From: an uncultured Bacilli bacterium
Lineage (GTDB): Bacteria > Bacillota_I > Bacilli_A > RF39 > UBA660
Reading direction: 5' to 3'
Assembly: GCA_947600015.1 (NCBI GenBank)
Contig: CANQFX010000017.1
Span: forward strand, 1 to 19,511
Length of the DNA stretch: 19,511 nt
The position numbers were made by a program, and so were the translations under genes. The notes under the pieces were generated by a model that ran no database searches, had not been told where the DNA came from, and worked only from the letters and a program-made list of their open reading frames with translations. Positions 6,916 through 13,442 of the stretch are shown in pieces (the stretch's first letter is position 1; every line of letters starts with the position of its first letter).

Positions 6916-9159
6916 ATGTTTTCAAAGTTTTCAGAAGAAGCACAAAAGGTATTGTTAATGTCTAAAAAAGAAATGAAGGAATTGCGACACCCATATGTTG
7001 GTAGTGAGCATTTATTACTTGCTATTTTACATCAATATAATTTACCAATCACAAAATTGTTAGCGGAGTATCAAATTACTTATGAAAAATATAGGGCAGA
7101 AATTATACGAGTGATTGGATTAGGTAAAACGGCAAATGAGTGGTATTTATATACTCCACTTTTAAAGCGAATTATAGAAAATGCTATGTTAGATAGTAAA
7201 GATGAAAATGATATTATTACTGTGGAAAAGATTTTTATTGCTTTATTGGAGGAAGGCGATGGAGTGGCCAATCGTATTTTGCTTGGAATGAATATTGATA
7301 TTGATTTTCTTTATGAAAAGTTTTCTAATAAATTTACTTACCATTCCTCAAAAAAAGGAAAAAAATTATTAATTGAAGAATATGCAGTTGATTTTAATGA
7401 ATTATATAAAAATGAAGGTTTTGATCCTGTTATTGGAAGAGATCAAGAGGTTTCAAGATTAATAGAAATTTTATTGCGTAGAACCAAAAATAATCCCTTA
7501 TTAATTGGAGATGCTGGAGTAGGTAAAACTGCTATTGTGGAGGAATTGTCTAGAAGAATTGTTGTTGGAAGTGTACCTAAAAAGTTAGCAAACAAACGAA
7601 TTCTTAGTGTTTCTATGGCTTCGTTGGTTGCGGGAACGAAATACCGTGGGGAATTTGAGGAACGAATTAATCGTATTATTGAAGAATTGGAAGAGCAGAA
7701 TGACATTATTTTATTTATTGATGAAATTCATACTTTAGTTGGTGCCGGTGGTGCGGAAGGAGCCATTGATGCTTCTAATATATTAAAGCCATATTTAGCA
7801 CGAGGTAAACTTCGTTTGATTGGGGCAACAACAAAAGAAGAATATAGTAAATATTTAGAGGGAGATAAAGCTTTGGATCGTCGTTTCCAAAAGATTTATG
7901 TAGAAGAGGCTACATTAAAGGAAGTAGAAGATATTTTGTTTCATTTAAGAGATATTTATGAAAATTATCATGGAGTTTTCATTAGAGATGAAATTATTTC
8001 CCAGATTGTTTCTTTATCTGATCGATACATTAGTTCTGGAAGGCAACCAGATAAAGCAATTGATCTTTTAGATGAGGCGTGTTCTAAAACTGCTGTAGTA
8101 GATAATCAAGAAGACAAAAAAATAAAAGAGTGTATGATGCAAATTAATGAAATAAAGAAAAATAAGAATGAAGCAGTAATTAATCATGATTATAAAAAAG
8201 CATCTTCTTTAAAGGAACAACAAGAATTTTTAGAAAATAAATTTAATAAAATGATGGCTCGTTTGAATAAAAAGCAACAAAAAAAAGAATTAACATTAGA
8301 TATTTTATATGATGTGATTTATTCTAAAACTAAAATTCCTGTTTCTAAAATTGTGCGTTTAGATGAAAAAAGTATTATGAAACATTTAAATGATGTAGTT
8401 ATTGGACAAGAAGATGCCGTAAAGGAGATGATGACCTCCATTGGAACTTCTCGTATTAGTTTGAGAAAAAATCCAGTTTCTCTTTTATTTGTTGGGAAAA
8501 GTGGCATTGGGAAAACATTATTAGTAAAAGAATATGCAAAACTTTTGTATTCAAAGGAAGCATTTATAAAAATTGATATGAGTGAGTATAAAGAGGCTCA
8601 TATGATTAGTAAAATTTTGGGTTCTCCTCCTGGATATGTTGGGTATCAGGATCATAAAAGTATATTAGATCAAGTGAAAAGAAATCCATATTCTGTTATA
8701 CTACTTGATGAAATAGAAAAAGCTCATCCTAGTATTCTAAAACTTTTTTTACAGGTATTAGATGACGGTGTAATGACTTCAGCGATTGGAGAAGTAATTG
8801 ATTTTCAACATGTTACAATCTTTATGACATCTAATTTAGGATGTGATAAAAATAGTATTGGTTTTTCTAAAAAAGAAAAAAGTGTATGGATGGAGCAGAT
8901 AAAAAAATTCTTAGGAGTGGAGTTAGTAAATCGAATGGATGGAATTATTATGTTTCATGATATGACAGAGAAGAATATTGAGAAAATTATTCGTAAACGT
9001 TTAAGTCTAATGCAACAAAATTATCCGTTAGAGAATCTGATGTCTTCTTCTGTTATAAATCAAATTAAAAAGGATTGTGCTTATCAAGATTTCGGTGCTA
9101 GAAAAATTGATAAAGTAATTGACAAAAAAATTAAAGAGTTACTTTCTATCTCTAGTTAG
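6916..9159 (+). CDS. clpC: ATP-dependent Clp protease ATPase subunit ClpC
   Basis: This AAA+ unfoldase feeds proteins to ClpP. The 747 residues are slightly shorter than the ~810 of Bacillus ClpC. The Clp N-domain (1-140) has two repeats. Glu31 (GSEHLLL) and Glu104 (TVEKIFI) match the Glu32 and Glu106 positions that bind phospho-arginine in B. subtilis ClpC. NBD1 has Walker A GDAGVGKT (198-205) and Walker B ILFIDE (265-270). The middle domain (~400-455) carries a ClpC-like coiled segment. NBD2 has Walker A GKSGIGKT (527-534), Walker B VILLDE (594-599), a ClpP-docking IGF loop (648-650) and GARK sensor 2 (727-730). NRMDG at 672-676 replaces the usual NRIDE. The ctsR, mcsA and mcsB genes that normally precede clpC are not here. 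The presence of an IGF loop and full M-domain favours ClpC over ClpE or ClpB. Confidence 0.95.
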   Translation: MFSKFSEEAQKVLLMSKKEMKELRHPYVGSEHLLLAILHQYNLPITKLLAEYQITYEKYRAEIIRVIGLGKTANEWYLYTPLLKRIIENAMLDSKDENDIITVEKIFIALLEEGDGVANRILLGMNIDIDFLYEKFSNKFTYHSSKKGKKLLIEEYAVDFNELYKNEGFDPVIGRDQEVSRLIEILLRRTKNNPLLIGDAGVGKTAIVEELSRRIVVGSVPKKLANKRILSVSMASLVAGTKYRGEFEERINRIIEELEEQNDIILFIDEIHTLVGAGGAEGAIDASNILKPYLARGKLRLIGATTKEEYSKYLEGDKALDRRFQKIYVEEATLKEVEDILFHLRDIYENYHGVFIRDEIISQIVSLSDRYISSGRQPDKAIDLLDEACSKTAVVDNQEDKKIKECMMQINEIKKNKNEAVINHDYKKASSLKEQQEFLENKFNKMMARLNKKQQKKELTLDILYDVIYSKTKIPVSKIVRLDEKSIMKHLNDVVIGQEDAVKEMMTSIGTSRISLRKNPVSLLFVGKSGIGKTLLVKEYAKLLYSKEAFIKIDMSEYKEAHMISKILGSPPGYVGYQDHKSILDQVKRNPYSVILLDEIEKAHPSILKLFLQVLDDGVMTSAIGEVIDFQHVTIFMTSNLGCDKNSIGFSKKEKSVWMEQIKKFLGVELVNRMDGIIMFHDMTEKNIEKIIRKRLSLMQQNYPLENLMSSSVINQIKKDCAYQDFGARKIDKVIDKKIKELLSISS

Positions 9160-9168
9160 TCTCTTTTT
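9133..9168 (+). terminator. Weak intrinsic terminator candidate at the end of clpC
   Basis: AAAGAG (9133-9138) pairs with CTCTTT (9161-9166), continued after a 2-nt bulge by ACT/AGT (9141-9143 with 9158-9160). A T run follows. Most of the hairpin is inside the clpC coding sequence. The pairing is AT-rich and bulged, so the call is tentative. Confidence 0.4.
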
Positions 9169-9183
9169 CTTTTATTGTTAATA

Positions 9184-9192
9184 TGATATACT
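9184..9192 (+). promoter_or_regulatory. cysS: Extended -10 promoter for cysS
   Basis: TG at 9184-9185, one base, then TATACT (9187-9192) is a good extended -10. No convincing -35 is present. The predicted start near 9199 lies at the AGGTGA ribosome site, 12 nt before the ATG. Confidence 0.6.
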
Positions 9193-9210
9193 AACAGTAG
9201 GTGAAGCAAA

Positions 9211-10608
9211 ATGAAACTATATAATACTTTAACAAAAAAAATTGAGGAATTTATTCCATATGAAGATAAAAAAGTGAAGATGTACACTTGTGGACCTACC
9301 GTATATCATTATGCTCATATTGGGAATTTGCGTTCTTATATATTTGAAGATATATTGGAAAAAGGTTTAAATTATTTAGGATATGATGTTAAACGTGCTA
9401 TGAATATTACTGATGTTGGACATTTAACGAGTGATAGTGATACTGGTGAAGATAAGATGCTAAAGGGTGCGAAAAGGGAAGGCAAAACAGTTTATGAAAT
9501 TGCTGAATTTTACACAAATGCATTTTTTAAGGATATCAAGGCATTAAATATCAAGAAACCAGAAATTATTGAAAAAGCTAGTGATCATATTGATATTTAT
9601 ATTAAAATGATTGAAAAAATGCTTCAGGAGAATTACGCTTATATTTCAAATGGGAATGTTTATTTTGATATCAGTAAAGCAAAAGATTATTATCGACTTT
9701 CTGGTAAAAACCCAGAGGAATTATTTGTTGGTGTTAGGGATACCGTAGAAGAAGATAAGTCTAAACGGAATCCTGCTGATTTTGTTTTATGGTTTACGCT
9801 TTCTAAGTTTGAGAATCAACAAATGAAATGGGATTCTCCTTGGGGAATCGGATATCCTGGATGGCATATTGAATGTTCTGGTATTTCTTATTTGACTTTA
9901 GGAGAGTATTTAGATATTCATTGTGGAGGAGTAGATAATATTTTCCCTCATCATACGAATGAAATTGCGCAGAGTGAAGCTTATTTAGGGCATAAATGGT
10001 GTAAATATTGGTGTCACGGTGCACATTTAAATGATAAGAGTGGTAAAATGAGTAAATCCAAAGGGGAATTCTTAACGATATCTTTATTACAAGAAAAAGG
10101 TTATCATCCACTTGATTATCGCTACTTTTGTTTAAATAGTCATTACCGCAATCCATTAGTATTTTCTTATGAGTCATTAGACACTGCAAAAACAGCATTG
10201 ACAAAATTGAGAAATAAGATATTAGGGTTGAATCAGACGTTTGCTGTAGAAACAGAAAAAATGGATAGATATATTGAAGAATTTAAAGAGGCTTTTTCCA
10301 ATGATATTAATACTTCACTTATGTTAACAGTTGTTTATGATGTTTTAAAAGCAACAGATATTAATGAAACGACTAAATTTGTTTTAATAAAAGAATTTGA
10401 TCAAGTTTTGTCTTTAGATTTAACAATTCCTGTGGAAAAAGAACTTACTTCTCAAGTCAAAGAAATGGTCTTACAAAAAATACAAGAAAGAATTGAGGCC
10501 AAGAAAAATAAAGATTTTGCTACGGCAGATCAAATTCGGAATGACTTGTTAGAACAGGGAATAAAATTAGTTGATACTAGAGAAGGAACAACCTATGAAG
10601 TATTATAA
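9211..10608 (+). CDS. cysS: Cysteinyl-tRNA synthetase
   Basis: This class I synthetase charges tRNA-Cys. The 465-residue length is normal. The HIGH signature is HIGN at 36-39 and the KMSKS loop is at 279-283. The four zinc ligands that select cysteine are all present: Cys27 (TCGPTVY), Cys222 (HIECSG), His247 and Glu251 (HHTNE). They share one constant offset from the E. coli positions 209, 234 and 238. The C-terminal DALR-like helical domain ends with the usual FATADQIRNDL segment. In Bacillus subtilis gltX and cysE precede cysS and a T-box controls the group. Here cysS follows clpC directly and no T-box was found. The next genes mrnC and rlmB keep the Bacillus order but have their own promoter. 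Confidence 0.97.
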   Translation: MKLYNTLTKKIEEFIPYEDKKVKMYTCGPTVYHYAHIGNLRSYIFEDILEKGLNYLGYDVKRAMNITDVGHLTSDSDTGEDKMLKGAKREGKTVYEIAEFYTNAFFKDIKALNIKKPEIIEKASDHIDIYIKMIEKMLQENYAYISNGNVYFDISKAKDYYRLSGKNPEELFVGVRDTVEEDKSKRNPADFVLWFTLSKFENQQMKWDSPWGIGYPGWHIECSGISYLTLGEYLDIHCGGVDNIFPHHTNEIAQSEAYLGHKWCKYWCHGAHLNDKSGKMSKSKGEFLTISLLQEKGYHPLDYRYFCLNSHYRNPLVFSYESLDTAKTALTKLRNKILGLNQTFAVETEKMDRYIEEFKEAFSNDINTSLMLTVVYDVLKATDINETTKFVLIKEFDQVLSLDLTIPVEKELTSQVKEMVLQKIQERIEAKKNKDFATADQIRNDLLEQGIKLVDTREGTTYEVL

Positions 10609-10635
10609 TAATTTTAGTTGATTTATAAGTTAAAG

Positions 10636-10656
10636 TTGATAGATTCTATCGGTTTT
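10636..10656 (+). terminator. Weak terminator-like hairpin after cysS
   Basis: TTGATAG (10636-10642) pairs with CTATCGG (10646-10652) using two G-T pairs around a 3-nt loop, followed by TTTT. It is the only terminator-like element close to the cysS stop and is marginal. Confidence 0.3.
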
Positions 10657-10706
10657 AATTGAGGGTTTAATTCTTGAGAGGTTTGTTATCCTTATATAAT
10701 AGAATA

Positions 10707-10871
10707 ATAGAAAATATGGTAATATGTTTTTAATCCGGGGGTATTACAGGTAACACAATAATATAGTGTTAGTAAGCAGATAAAAGAATATTAAGAAAAA
10801 GGGAAGGAATTTAGATTTGATTGGAATTTAAAAATAATTAAGAAAGAGAAGAAGATCGTTTCTTCTTTTTT
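10707..10871 (+). ncRNA. Candidate structured small RNA in the cysS-mrnC spacer
   Basis: The 289 nt between cysS and mrnC contain no credible ORF. TATAAT at 10695-10700 lies 15 nt after TTGAGA (10674-10679), or 18 nt after TTCTTG (10671-10676), giving a possible start near 10707. Downstream, GTAATA (10719-10724) can pair with TATTAC (10742-10747), with a CCGGGGG loop that is unusually G-rich for this AT-rich DNA. TTAC (10744-10747) and TAACAC (10751-10756) can pair with GTGTTA (10766-10771) and GTAA (10772-10775) around a 3-nt bulge. A strong terminator ends the segment at 10871. I recognise no Rfam family (not a T-box, tmRNA, SRP RNA or RNase P core). It could instead be a 3' UTR of cysS. 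Confidence 0.35.
10843..10871 (+). terminator. Intrinsic terminator before mrnC
   Basis: AGAAGAA (10847-10853) pairs with TTCTTCT (10860-10866) around a 6-nt loop. A-T and G-T pairs extend the stem outward, and a T run ends it at 10871. The mrnC promoter starts 2 nt later. Confidence 0.8.
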
Positions 10872-10872
10872 A

Positions 10873-10881
10873 TGTTATAAT
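10873..10881 (+). promoter_or_regulatory. Extended -10 promoter for the mrnC-rlmB-sigH operon
   Basis: TG (10873-10874), one base, then a perfect TATAAT (10876-10881). The -35 region is the T-rich terminator tail and fits poorly. The predicted start near 10888 leaves a leader of about 10 nt before the ATG at 10898, with the ribosome site GGGTGA at its very start. Confidence 0.65.
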
Positions 10882-10897
10882 GAAAAGGGTGAAAAGA

Positions 10898-11272
10898 ATG
10901 CAAACCAAAGAAATGAATGTATTAGTCCTTGCTTACTTAGGAGATACTATTTATGAAAATTATGTGAGAAAAATTTTAATTAAGAGAGGAATTTCTAATG
11001 TTAATGATTTGCAAAAAGAAGCAGTTCATTATGTTAGTGCGACAAATCAAGCCATGTTTTTAAAGAAGATGATTGATACTAATTTTTTGAGTGAGGAAGA
11101 ATTAACCATTGTAAAACGCGCAAGAAATTATAAAACTACTTCTCATCCAAAGAGTTGTGATATTATTACATATAAATATGCTACGGGATTAGAGCGTTTA
11201 ATTGGTTATTTGGAAATGGGAAACAAAAAAATGCGCATTGATGAAATTATGACTTTTATTTTGGAGGGATAG
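10898..11272 (+). CDS. mrnC: Mini-ribonuclease III
   Basis: This RNase III-fold enzyme lacks a double-strand binding domain and in Bacillus trims the 5' and 3' ends of 23S rRNA. The 124-residue protein has the catalytic carboxylates Asp16 in LAYLGDTIYE and Glu99 in TGLERLIGYL, and the family's VKRARNYK segment at 72-79. I reject the upstream in-frame ATG at 10880 because it lies inside the -10 box; GGGTGA supports 10898. It is the first gene of an mrnC-rlmB-sigH unit, with rlmB starting 2 nt after the stop. The Bacillus homologue (yazC) also lies between cysS and rlmB. Confidence 0.93.
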   Translation: MQTKEMNVLVLAYLGDTIYENYVRKILIKRGISNVNDLQKEAVHYVSATNQAMFLKKMIDTNFLSEEELTIVKRARNYKTTSHPKSCDIITYKYATGLERLIGYLEMGNKKMRIDEIMTFILEG

Positions 11273-11274
11273 TT

Positions 11275-11973
11275 ATGTTAGTATATGGTAGGAACGTAGC
11301 GAGAGAATATTTAAAAAATGATAAAAAAATAGAGAAAATTATTTTACAAGATAATTTTAATGATAATGAAATTATTTCCCTTATTGAAAAAAGAAATTTC
11401 AGGGTGGAATATCGGTCAAAACGAGAAATTGACCATTTGGCAGATGGAGTACACCAAGGTATAATACTATCTATTCCGGATTACCATTATGCTAATTTAG
11501 GAGATATATTAGAAAGAAATCTTAATTTTGTTGTTGTTTTAGATCACATTGAAGATCCTCATAATTTAGGAGCAATTATTCGTACTTGTGAAGCGGCAGG
11601 AGTGGATGCGATAATTTTACCTAAGGATAGACAAGTATCAATTAATGCAACAGTGATGAAAACTAGTGTAGGAACAGCCGAACAGATTCCTATTGTTCGT
11701 GTTGTTAATTTGGCACAGACGATAGAAAAACTAAAAAAAGAAGGATTCTGGATTGTTGGGACAGCATTAGAGGATAGTATTGACTATCGAAATATTGATT
11801 ATACTTCGAAAATTGGTCTTGTGATTGGTAATGAAGGAAAGGGAATTTCTCCTATTATTCGTAATTCCTGTGACTTTGTTGCTAAAATTCCTATGTATGG
11901 AAAAACAAATAGTTTAAATGCTTCTGTGGCAGCAGGAATTATGATATATGAAGTAGTTCGGAATAGAAAGTAG
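11275..11973 (+). CDS. rlmB: 23S rRNA (guanosine-2'-O)-methyltransferase RlmB (SpoU family)
   Basis: A SAM-dependent SPOUT enzyme that 2'-O-methylates a guanosine in the peptidyl-transferase region of 23S rRNA (G2251 in E. coli). The 232 residues contain the N-terminal substrate-binding domain opening VYGRNVAREYL and the three SpoU motifs: DHIEDPHNLGAIIRT (90-104), IGNEGKGI (184-191) and IPMYGKTNSLNASVA (205-219). The trefoil-knot residues appear intact. The gene is coupled to mrnC and is followed 5 nt later by sigH. The yacP/rae1 gene that sits between rlmB and sigH in Bacillus subtilis is absent. TrmH-family paralogues modify other RNAs, so the exact target rests on gene order and family similarity. 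Confidence 0.93.
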   Translation: MLVYGRNVAREYLKNDKKIEKIILQDNFNDNEIISLIEKRNFRVEYRSKREIDHLADGVHQGIILSIPDYHYANLGDILERNLNFVVVLDHIEDPHNLGAIIRTCEAAGVDAIILPKDRQVSINATVMKTSVGTAEQIPIVRVVNLAQTIEKLKKEGFWIVGTALEDSIDYRNIDYTSKIGLVIGNEGKGISPIIRNSCDFVAKIPMYGKTNSLNASVAAGIMIYEVVRNRK

Positions 11974-11978
11974 GGATT

Positions 11979-12563
11979 ATGGAATATAAGAAAGTAAATG
12001 ATTATGAAGTAATTTATATGATTCGTGAGAATGGGGAAGAAGCAAAGGATTTGATGTTTCATAAATATCAACCCCTAATTCAAAAGATAGCGGCAAAATA
12101 TTGTGATTTTGCGAAAAAAAACGGAGCAGAGTTAGATGATTTAGTGCAAGAAGGGATGATTGCTTTAAATCGCGCCATTGATTATTATCAAGAAAATTGT
12201 AATGTTTTATTTTATACCTATGCTTCTTTATGTATTGAAAGGCACTTGATTACTTATTGCAGAAACTTAAATAGTAATAAACATCAATTACTCAGTCAAA
12301 GTTTAAGGGAAGAAGCCTTAGAATTTGTCCCGGATGGTGACTATTTACCAGAAGATGTATTATTTATGATGGAAAATGAAAAACTTTTTGTCTACTATAA
12401 GAATTTGTTTGATTTTAAGTATAGTAATATTTTTGAACTTCGTTATAATGGTTTTAGTTATAAAGAAATTAGTTTATTATTAGATATTCCCATTAGTACG
12501 ATTGATGGTAGATTATGTAAAATTAGGAAGATTTTACAAGAAAGACAGAAAAATTTTATTTAA
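11979..12563 (+). CDS. sigH: RNA polymerase sigma factor, SigH-like
   Basis: This 194-residue sigma-70 family protein has region 2 at about 51-96 (DDLVQEGMIALNRAIDYY and FYTYASLCIERHLITY) and a C-terminal region 4 helix-turn-helix at about 150-187 (YKEISLLLDIPISTIDGRLCKIRKIL). It lacks region 1 and most of region 3, like Bacillus SigH. It also sits in the sigH position between rlmB and secE. In Bacillus SigH drives early sporulation and competence genes. The context here gives no sign of sporulation, so in this organism it may serve competence, stress or another role. The ribosome site before 11979 is poor and close, so translation probably depends on rlmB. A terminator begins within the last coding bases. 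Confidence 0.88.
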   Translation: MEYKKVNDYEVIYMIRENGEEAKDLMFHKYQPLIQKIAAKYCDFAKKNGAELDDLVQEGMIALNRAIDYYQENCNVLFYTYASLCIERHLITYCRNLNSNKHQLLSQSLREEALEFVPDGDYLPEDVLFMMENEKLFVYYKNLFDFKYSNIFELRYNGFSYKEISLLLDIPISTIDGRLCKIRKILQERQKNFI

Positions 12564-12578
12564 GTACTGTCTTTTTTT
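12541..12578 (+). terminator. Intrinsic terminator of the mrnC-rlmB-sigH operon
   Basis: AAAGACAG (12541-12548) pairs perfectly with CTGTCTTT (12567-12574), and T residues run to 12578. The sigH stop codon lies in the 18-nt loop, so the left arm is coding sequence. Confidence 0.8.
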
Positions 12579-12590
12579 GTTGCTTTGATT

Positions 12591-12602
12591 TAAAATTATA
12601 AT
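12591..12602 (+). promoter_or_regulatory. Candidate -10 region for the tail-anchored protein gene
   Basis: TAAAAT (12591-12596) and TATAAT (12597-12602) overlap as alternative -10 boxes. The first would start RNA near 12603, just before the ribosome site GGTGAGG (12604-12610). No good -35 is visible at the right distance. Confidence 0.4.
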
Positions 12603-12613
12603 AGGTGAGGAAT

Positions 12614-13336
12614 ATGAAAACGCAAAATTCTTCTTTTAAAGAGAAAATTACGAAAGCGGATGCTATTAATTTGTTAGAATGGGTGTCTTATGCTTCTGCA
12701 AGCGATGAGAATCTTCGTGATGTTTTTCTTAATATGGATCGAGCAATGAAATATGTTCACGATCGTGGTTATTGTATTAAATCCTTTGATCCACGAGAAA
12801 TAGAAATTCTCAATTATTCTGTTAATCAAATTCGATTTAAAACTTTATTAGAAATGCCAAAAGATTATACGTATCGTAAAGAACTAAAACAAGAAGATAT
12901 TTTTAACTCCTCTTGTTTACAAATAGGACTTTATACGCATTCTCTTCCTTATTTGAAAAAGGAATTTTTAAAGAGTAATTTTGAAGAATTTGCAAAAAGC
13001 TTGCCAGCAGATGATGTTCCTTATTATCGCGGAGTGATTGAAAGAGGTGCCACGATTTATTTATGTGAATGGGATTTAGAGAAGAGGAAACGAGATTTAG
13101 AAAAATTAGATCAAGAAGTTTCCGGTGGTGAAGGTAAGGGAAGACAATTGGTAAAAAGTAATGGTCTTAGTACGTTAGATCCTAGTGCTGTTAATGATAA
13201 AATCAATGATAAAATTTACAAGCAGTTAAATTCTATAACGGATGCTGCATTTATTAGTTTTTTGATTTTCCCTACGATGTTATTGGTTTTAGGAATTGTT
13301 GCTTTAATTATTATGTGGGTAGTAAAACTGGGATAA
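12614..13336 (+). CDS. Tail-anchored membrane protein with pseudokinase-like cytoplasmic part
   Basis: I do not recognise this 240-residue protein as a named family. The start is ATG 12614 with GGTGAGG in front; an in-frame GTG at 12605 lies within that ribosome site. A single hydrophobic segment at about 212-236 (FISFLIFPTMLLVLGIVALIIMW) ends near the C terminus with no signal peptide, so the N-terminal ~205 residues are predicted cytoplasmic. Residues 43-66 (AMKYVHDRGYCIKSFDPREIEIL) align position by position with a kinase helix E and catalytic loop (YLHxRGIVHRDLKPENIL), with IKS in place of HRD and Asp in place of the Lys. DIFNSSCLQIGLYT (95-108) resembles kinase helix F. If homologous, it would be a catalytically dead, N-lobe-less kinase relative. 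A Lys/Asp-rich, probably coiled linker spans 150-205. It occupies the rpmG position between sigH and secE. Confidence 0.85.
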   Translation: MKTQNSSFKEKITKADAINLLEWVSYASASDENLRDVFLNMDRAMKYVHDRGYCIKSFDPREIEILNYSVNQIRFKTLLEMPKDYTYRKELKQEDIFNSSCLQIGLYTHSLPYLKKEFLKSNFEEFAKSLPADDVPYYRGVIERGATIYLCEWDLEKRKRDLEKLDQEVSGGEGKGRQLVKSNGLSTLDPSAVNDKINDKIYKQLNSITDAAFISFLIFPTMLLVLGIVALIIMWVVKLG

Positions 13337-13355
13337 AATTTAATTTAAAATATAT

Positions 13356-13384
13356 TTGACATTTCTCTTTGCTTGTGCTATTTT
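13356..13384 (+). promoter_or_regulatory. Promoter for secE-nusG
   Basis: A perfect TTGACA (13356-13361), a 17-nt spacer ending in TG plus one base, and TATTTT (13379-13384). The predicted start is near 13391. Confidence 0.75.
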
Positions 13385-13392
13385 ATAGGTGT

Positions 13393-13417
13393 AAGCACTT
13401 AGAAGTGTTTTTATTTT
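13393..13417 (+). promoter_or_regulatory. 5'-terminal hairpin with U-run in the secE leader
   Basis: AAGCACT (13393-13399) pairs with AGTGTTT (13404-13410) around a 4-nt loop, using one G-T pair, followed by a T-rich tail. It begins about 2 nt after the predicted transcription start. It could attenuate, or it could stabilise the 5' end of secE-nusG mRNA. Confidence 0.5.
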
Positions 13418-13442
13418 GAGAAAATAGGGAATAGGTGAGAAT

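Noticed and set aside
9160..9210. T-box leader upstream of cysS (also considered upstream of dusB-lysS)
   Set aside because: The spacers are too short and lack the T-box core (GGTGG-type antiterminator sequence) and specifier stem.
9803..10204. 133-codon antisense ORF within cysS
   Set aside because: It lies entirely opposite conserved CysRS sequence including the zinc ligands and KMSKS loop, has no ribosome site, and its translation looks like a shadow of an AT-rich gene.
10880..10897. Upstream in-frame ATG of mrnC
   Set aside because: The ATG is part of the TATAATG of the -10 box, so it would not be transcribed; GGGTGA points to the ATG at 10898.
10609..10897. tRNA or known housekeeping RNA in the cysS-mrnC spacer
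   Set aside because: No TTCGANTC T-arm, no acceptor-like pairing, and no tmRNA, SRP or RNase P core motifs. Only a generic structured-RNA candidate remains.
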